Shown here one piece after another: positions 22,221 through 26,716 of a stretch of 26,716 nucleotides of DNA. Each line of letters starts with the position of its first letter. Position 1 is the first letter of the stretch. A program made the position numbers and the translations under genes. Below the pieces are notes generated by a model that was not told where the DNA came from, did not search any database, and saw nothing but the letters and a program-made list of their open reading frames with translations. The DNA is from Sulfuriflexus sp032250955 (GTDB lineage Bacteria; Pseudomonadota; Gammaproteobacteria; AKS1): the NCBI RefSeq assembly GCF_032250955.1, contig NZ_JAVVES010000035.1, forward strand, positions 1 to 26,716, read 5' to 3'.

Positions 22221-25200
22221 TCATTTATCCCCGGCAAATCGATACATGTAGGCGTAATACAATACCGGGATCACGACCAGGGTCAGCAAGGTCGATACCA
22301 GTATGCCGAAGATCAGGGTAATCGCCAGCCCATTGAAAATCGGATCATCCAGAATAAACACGGCCCCCAGCATGGCCGCCAGCCCGGTTAGCACGATCGG
22401 CTTGGAACGCACCGCCCCGGCACGGATCACCGCTTCCTGCAAGGGCATCCCCTCGCGCACGGACTCATTGACAAAATCCACCAGCAATATTGAATTACGG
22501 ACAATAATCCCCGCCAGTGCGATCATGCCGATCATCGAGGTCGCGGTGAACTGCGCGCCAAACAAGGCATGCCCCGGCATCACACCGATAACCGTCAACG
22601 GGATCGGCGCCATGATAATCAATGGCACCATGTAAGAACGAAACTGCGCAACCACCAGCAGATAGATCAACAGCATACCGACCGCATAAGCGATGCCCAT
22701 GTCACGGAATGTCTCATAGGTTATTTGCCACTCGCCATCCCACTTCATGCTGAAGTCAAAGGGGTGCTCCGGCTGCTGGATAAGATACTGCTGGAGACCT
22801 GTTTCACCAAGCTGGTCGAAAATATCAAACATGGCATATAGCGGGCTATCCAGTTCTCCTGCCATGTCCGCCGTGACATACACAACCGGCAACAAGTCCT
22901 TATGATGAATGGCATGTTCGCGAGTGGATGGCTGGAAGCGAACCATCTCACCCAGGTTCACCAGGCTGCCATCGGTGGCCCGTAACTTCAGGTTCTGGAA
23001 CGAGGTGATATTGACCTTGTTTTTCCTGGCAAACTCGACACGCACAGGCACCGGGTATTTTGCCGTTTCATCATGCAGGTATGTAACATCCTCTCCCGAC
23101 AGAACTGTTCGTAATGCCGTCACCACCTGCTGTTGCGATATGCCCAGGCGGGCAGCCTTCTGGCGGTCTATGCTGACGAGTATTTTCCCGGCAGGTGCCT
23201 CGATACTGTCATCAATATCCACGACATCAGGGGTCTGCGCAAAGACCTTGCGGATATCTTTTGCCACACGCATCTGGCCGGCATAATCGATACCGTAAAT
23301 CTCTGCCACCAGTGGCGACAGGACCGGCGGCCCCGGCGGCACTTCTACCACTTTAACGTTGGCATTAAAGGGCTCGGCAATTTCCTGCAAGGGTCCACGC
23401 ATCGTCCTGGCCAGTTCGTGGCTGCGGGTATCGCGCAATGACTTGTCGACGAGATTGACCTGCAGGTCGGCAACATTGTCACCACTACGCAAATAATACT
23501 GCCGCACCAGACCATTAAAATTAATCGGTGCTGCCGTACCAACATAGGCCTGGTAATCACTCACCTCGGGCACTGTTGCGATATAGCTCCCCAGCTCCTC
23601 AACAACCCGTGCCGTCTGCTCCAGTGTCGTGCCTTCCGGCATATCGATGATCACCTGGAATTCGGACTTGTTATCAAACGGCAGCATTTTCAGCACCACC
23701 AGTTTGAAGCCCACCAGCGAGAGTGACAGCGTAATCAGCACAAGGATCACAACCAACAGGCTGCGACGTTTGGGCGCCCCCTGCCGACCATTTAAAAACG
23801 GGCCTACATAACGGCTGAAGAAACGGAACAGGCCATTATTATCATCACCTTCCGTGGCATGTTTTATTTTGACCTTGCGCAAGACCTTGTAGGTCATCCA
23901 CGGCGTGATCACAAATGCAACCGCGAGGGATATCAGCATCCCGATACTGGCATTGATCGGGATCGGGCTCATATAAGGCCCCATCAGCCCGGTGACAAAG
24001 GCCATCGGCAGGAGGGCGGCGATCACGGTAAAGGTCGCCAGGATGGTCGGTCCGCCGACCTCATCAACGGCAAGTGGTATCGACTCGGCGAGACTGAGCC
24101 CGCCCCTGGCCATGTGCCGATGGATGTTTTCCACCACAACGATGGCGTCATCGACAAGGATGCCGATGGAGAAAATCAATGCGAACAGGGAAACGCGATT
24201 GAGGGTAAAACCCCACGCCCATGAGGCAAACAGGGTTACGGCGAGAGTAATCACCACCGCGGTACCGACAATAAAGGCCTCGCGCCAGCCCAGGGCAAAG
24301 AGTACCAGCAAGACCACGAAGCTGGTGGCAAAAATGAGTTTGCCGATCAGGGTTCGGGCCTTGTCGTCTGCCGTGGCGCCGTAATTCCGGGTCAGTGTGC
24401 CCTGAATACCGCCCGGCACAATCGAGCCCCTTAACTGCTCAAAGCGGTTAATCACCTGGTTGGAAATATCCACCGCGTTGGTGCCTGGTTGCTTGGCAAT
24501 GGCAAGGGTGACCGCCGGGAACTGTCCCTGTTGTGTAATACCTTTTGTTGCCGCTGCAGGACCGGTGCCAAACCAGACATATTGTTCCGGGCTATCGGGC
24601 CCGAGGCTCACGTGCGCGACATCCTCGAGATATACCGGCGCACCTTCATGCATGGCAACCACCAGCTGTGCGACCTCTTCCGCGCGACTGAGGAACTCGC
24701 CGGCGCGAACCGTAATGCCGGCATTATTCTCAATTAACTGGCCGACATTGCCGGCCACATTTGCAGCCTGCAAGGCCAGCCGGAGATCCTGCAGGGCGAT
24801 GTTATAGCCCGCCAGCCGTTGCGGGTCGAGAATGACTCGCACGGCACGTTCCGGTCCGCCAACGGTGTAAATATCACGCGTTCCCGGCACGCGCTTGAGT
24901 TCAGCTTCGATCGCATGGGCTACGCGCAATAACTCATGCGCACCGATAGACTTGTCATCCGTCCACAGGGTGCCGGTGACAATCGGTACATCATCGATAC
25001 CCTGCGGCTTGATCAGGGGTTGGCCGACGCCAAGGTTTTGCGGTAACCAGTCACGGTTGGAATAAATAGCGTTATACAGTCGAACAATAGCACTGGTGCG
25101 CTCTTCACCGACCTTGAACTGAATAGTAAGTACCGACATGCCCGGCCGCGACACCGAGTAAATATGCTTGACACCTTCGATCTCGGATAACACCTGTTCG

Positions 25201-25421
25201 GCAGATGTCGTCACCAGCTGCTCGACCTCTTTTGCGGTTGCACCGGGGAAAGGGATGAACACATTGGCAAAGGTGACGCTGATTTGCGGTTCTTCCTCGC
25301 GCGGTGTCACCATGACGGCGAACACGCCCAGGAGCAAACCGAGCAGGGCCAGCAGCGGCGTGATCTCGGTATGCAGGAATTTCTTCGCGATGCGTCCTGA
25401 CAGCCCCATGCCATCATTCAT
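22221..25421 (-). CDS. RND efflux permease, HAE type
   Basis: An inner-membrane proton-driven pump of 1066 residues with the usual RND plan: TM1 (about 22-38), a large periplasmic part with FPGAT at 58-62, TM2-6 (about 360-515), TM7 (about 554-572), a second periplasmic part, and TM8-12 (about 908-1060). The proton-relay pair D424/D425 lies in GILVDDAIVVVENI; this DD form marks hydrophobe/amphiphile pumps rather than the heavy-metal class. The lysine equivalent to AcrB K940 is replaced by R975 (VRNSILLVDF). The substrate cannot be told. Its ATG overlaps the end of the fusion-protein gene by eight bases (ATGAATGA). No outer-membrane channel gene is in the window. No terminator is seen before flgZ. 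Confidence 0.95.
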   Translation of the reverse strand: MNDGMGLSGRIAKKFLHTEITPLLALLGLLLGVFAVMVTPREEEPQISVTFANVFIPFPGATAKEVEQLVTTSAEQVLSEIEGVKHIYSVSRPGMSVLTIQFKVGEERTSAIVRLYNAIYSNRDWLPQNLGVGQPLIKPQGIDDVPIVTGTLWTDDKSIGAHELLRVAHAIEAELKRVPGTRDIYTVGGPERAVRVILDPQRLAGYNIALQDLRLALQAANVAGNVGQLIENNAGITVRAGEFLSRAEEVAQLVVAMHEGAPVYLEDVAHVSLGPDSPEQYVWFGTGPAAATKGITQQGQFPAVTLAIAKQPGTNAVDISNQVINRFEQLRGSIVPGGIQGTLTRNYGATADDKARTLIGKLIFATSFVVLLVLFALGWREAFIVGTAVVITLAVTLFASWAWGFTLNRVSLFALIFSIGILVDDAIVVVENIHRHMARGGLSLAESIPLAVDEVGGPTILATFTVIAALLPMAFVTGLMGPYMSPIPINASIGMLISLAVAFVITPWMTYKVLRKVKIKHATEGDDNNGLFRFFSRYVGPFLNGRQGAPKRRSLLVVILVLITLSLSLVGFKLVVLKMLPFDNKSEFQVIIDMPEGTTLEQTARVVEELGSYIATVPEVSDYQAYVGTAAPINFNGLVRQYYLRSGDNVADLQVNLVDKSLRDTRSHELARTMRGPLQEIAEPFNANVKVVEVPPGPPVLSPLVAEIYGIDYAGQMRVAKDIRKVFAQTPDVVDIDDSIEAPAGKILVSIDRQKAARLGISQQQVVTALRTVLSGEDVTYLHDETAKYPVPVRVEFARKNKVNITSFQNLKLRATDGSLVNLGEMVRFQPSTREHAIHHKDLLPVVYVTADMAGELDSPLYAMFDIFDQLGETGLQQYLIQQPEHPFDFSMKWDGEWQITYETFRDMGIAYAVGMLLIYLLVVAQFRSYMVPLIIMAPIPLTVIGVMPGHALFGAQFTATSMIGMIALAGIIVRNSILLVDFVNESVREGMPLQEAVIRAGAVRSKPIVLTGLAAMLGAVFILDDPIFNGLAITLIFGILVSTLLTLVVIPVLYYAYMYRFAGDK

Positions 25422-26463
25422 GGCTGGTTTGCCCTTTCAGGCGAATACCGGCAGCAAGCGGGTCAAGAGCAACCTGCTCCCCTGCTTCAAGACCGGCATG
25501 CACCTCAACCCGCTTGTCATGATACTGACGCCCGGCTCGAATATGCCGAAAATGCACCTCGCCCTGGCCGTTAACCACATAAACACCGGTAACCTCGCTT
25601 CGGTGCACAATCGCCTGCTCCGGCACCAGTAGGCGTTTGTGTGTACCGGTATCCAGTATCAGTTTCACAAACATGCCCGGATAGAGGCCGTGCTGGCCTT
25701 CGGCCAGCTCGGCGCGTATCCGGAAACTGTGACTGCTGGCCGTGGCGAGCGGCGAAATGGTGAATTCGCCGGTTTGCACAAAGCGGTTATCACTGCCCGG
25801 CAGGCGGATACGCGCCGGACAGCAGTCATCGCGCAAGATGCCAACAAACTGTTGCGGTACATGGGTTACGACACGCAGTTGGTCGAGCGACAGCCCGGTA
25901 ATAATCTTCTGCCCGATGGACGGCGTCTCGCCTACCTCGACATGACGCTCGGTGACAATGCCACTATAGGGGGCGCGCAAGATGGTTTGTTCAAGCTGGT
26001 CAGCTGCTTCACGCACCCGTGCCCCGGCCTGCTCCTTGCGGGCCCTGGCGGCATTCAGCGCGGCAGTAGCCTTGTCGAGTACTGCTTTGGCGACCAGTTT
26101 TTTTGCGTAGATGTCGCGGATGCGTTCAAATTCCTTTCGCGCATCCGTGAGGGCGACTTCGGCAGCACGTAATGCCGCCTCGGCCTGCTCGAGTTGTGCA
26201 CGCTGGCGCGTGTCACGAAAGCGCAGAATGACAGCATCCTTGGGCACATAGTCATCGACATCATAATTGAGCTCAACGATACGGTCAGAGACTTCCGCGG
26301 TAATCGTGGCCTTGTGGAGTGCCTCGATTCGGCCGTCAAATGCACGCTGGCTGACGACATCTTCATAGGCAAGCGTCATCGTTTCAAGGGCCTCGTTTGC
26401 AGCAAAGGCAAAACCACTCATGAATAGCGTACAGACAGCCAGTAAGCGACGTGTATCAGGCAT
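25414..26463 (-). CDS. RND periplasmic adaptor (membrane-fusion protein)
   Basis: Bridges the inner-membrane pump to an outer-membrane channel. It has a signal peptide (LLAVCTLFMSGFAFA, cleavage before ANEALE), a first half-lipoyl segment (FDGRIEALHKATITAEVSDR), a long alpha-hairpin coiled coil (about residues 80-150, Ala/Glu/Arg-rich), the second lipoyl half (TILRAPYSGIVTERHVEVGE), a beta-barrel and a C-terminal membrane-proximal part. An unusual Cys-Cys pair occurs in RDDCCPARIRL. Two tandem ATGs exist (26466 and 26463); GGAGG is one base from the first and four from the second, so I chose the second. Length is 349 residues, somewhat short for the family. It is translationally coupled to the permease. 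Confidence 0.92.
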   Translation of the reverse strand: MPDTRRLLAVCTLFMSGFAFAANEALETMTLAYEDVVSQRAFDGRIEALHKATITAEVSDRIVELNYDVDDYVPKDAVILRFRDTRQRAQLEQAEAALRAAEVALTDARKEFERIRDIYAKKLVAKAVLDKATAALNAARARKEQAGARVREAADQLEQTILRAPYSGIVTERHVEVGETPSIGQKIITGLSLDQLRVVTHVPQQFVGILRDDCCPARIRLPGSDNRFVQTGEFTISPLATASSHSFRIRAELAEGQHGLYPGMFVKLILDTGTHKRLLVPEQAIVHRSEVTGVYVVNGQGEVHFRHIRAGRQYHDKRVEVHAGLEAGEQVALDPLAAGIRLKGQTSHE

Positions 26464-26495
26464 CATGCCTCCGGAAAGCGGGTAGTGTTTTGCCC

Positions 26496-26531
26496 ATTAT
26501 ACCCACTCCGGCCCACAAGCCTAGTCTTGTG
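26496..26531 (-). promoter_or_regulatory. Efflux operon promoter with operator-like dyad
   Basis: On the minus strand a perfect -10 box TATAAT (26496-26501) lies 32 bases before the adaptor ATG. Seventeen bases upstream, where the -35 should be (26519-26524, CTAGGC), there is no consensus match. Instead this position is the centre of a perfect dyad CACAAG-N6-CTTGTG (26514-26531). A poor -35 covered by a dyad is the usual look of a regulator-controlled efflux promoter; no regulator gene is visible in the window. Confidence 0.5.
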
Positions 26532-26588
26532 CAGTTTCAATAAATCGGGCTGGGGGATGCCGTGCAGTTCCGTGGCCAGTATGGGCAT

Positions 26589-26624
26589 GTCGGATTACGA
26601 TGTGCGCCGCACATCTAATCCGAC
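26589..26624. repeat. TCGGATTA hairpin repeat, copy 3 (single hairpin)
   Basis: GTCGGATTA (26589-26597) pairs with TAATCCGAC (26616-26624); an unpaired C (26598) follows, then GATGTG pairs with CACATC around a cgccg loop. It is preceded by atgggcat, as in the second hairpins of copies 1 and 2, and followed by ctac. Confidence 0.8.
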
Positions 26625-26681
26625 CTACGGATACGGAGAGTTTTACGCGGCTCCGTGGCCAACCTGCAAATTCGTGCCGGT

Positions 26682-26716
26682 CTTGTAGGTCTTGTAGGTC
26701 TTGTAGGTCTTGTAGG
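26682..26716. repeat. 9-bp tandem repeat at the window edge
   Basis: The unit cttgtaggt occurs almost four times in a row with no mismatch (35 bases) and runs off the end of the window, so the full array length is unknown. Confidence 0.9.

Larger units (their letters stand above)
26467..26716. other. Right-edge interval upstream of the efflux operon, no gene
   Basis: No credible gene. It contains the efflux promoter region (26496-26531), one copy of the TCGGATTA hairpin repeat, and the 9-bp tandem repeat at the end of the window. Confidence 0.6.

Noticed and set aside
26682..26716. CRISPR array
   Set aside because: The units are 9 bases long with no spacers, so it is a simple tandem repeat.
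1..26716. tRNA, rRNA or riboswitch
   Set aside because: No cloverleaf, rRNA core motif or known aptamer consensus was recognisable in the intergenic parts; a covariance search (tRNAscan, Rfam) would settle it.

Overview
The window is almost entirely a flagellar locus from a gammaproteobacterium, followed on the right by a two-gene RND efflux operon. The gene order (flgZ-flgN-flgM-flgA | cheV-cheR-flgBCDEFGHIJKL, then fliC-flaG-fliD-fliS-fliT) is the one familiar from polar flagellates such as Pseudomonas and Vibrio. The promoters also fit that group: I can read four sigma-54-type sites (before flgB, flgI, flgA and fliD) and four sigma-28-type sites (before fliC, fliST, cheV and flgM), the hallmark of an RpoN/FleQ-then-FliA hierarchy. 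I cannot assign the organism below Gammaproteobacteria from sequence alone.

Layout, left to right. 1-95: no gene seen. 96-5055 (minus): fliT, fliS, fliD, flaG and fliC, which encode the filament, its cap and the export chaperones. 5056-5733: a gene-free interval with the fliC promoter and several palindromic repeats. 5734-17257 (minus): flgL to flgB, which encode hook-filament junction, hook, rings and rod, with an internal sigma-54 promoter before flgI. 17258-17768: the flgB promoter and a repeat-rich interval in which the 3' tail of cheR is duplicated around a twin-hairpin repeat. 17769-19655 (minus): cheR and cheV. 19656-19786: back-to-back cheV and flgA promoters. 19787-22219 (plus): flgA, flgM, flgN and flgZ. 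22221-26463 (minus): an HAE-type RND permease and its membrane-fusion partner, convergent with flgZ by a single base. 26467-26716: the efflux promoter with a dyad at its -35, a third hairpin repeat, and a 9-bp tandem repeat running off the end.

How it works together. Sigma-54 transcription builds the basal body and hook (flgB-H, flgI-L, flgA) and the cap (fliD). When the hook is complete, FlgM is exported and sigma-28 is released. Sigma-28 then drives flagellin, its chaperone FliS, CheV and more FlgM. FlgN and FliT are the chaperones for FlgK/FlgL and FliD. CheR and CheV tune chemoreceptors, and FlgZ (PilZ domain) is a c-di-GMP brake.

I did not find a new gene system. The most unusual material is non-coding: the covarying hairpin repeat family, the cheR-tail duplication, the perfect hairpin abutting the fliC promoter, and the dyad in the efflux promoter.
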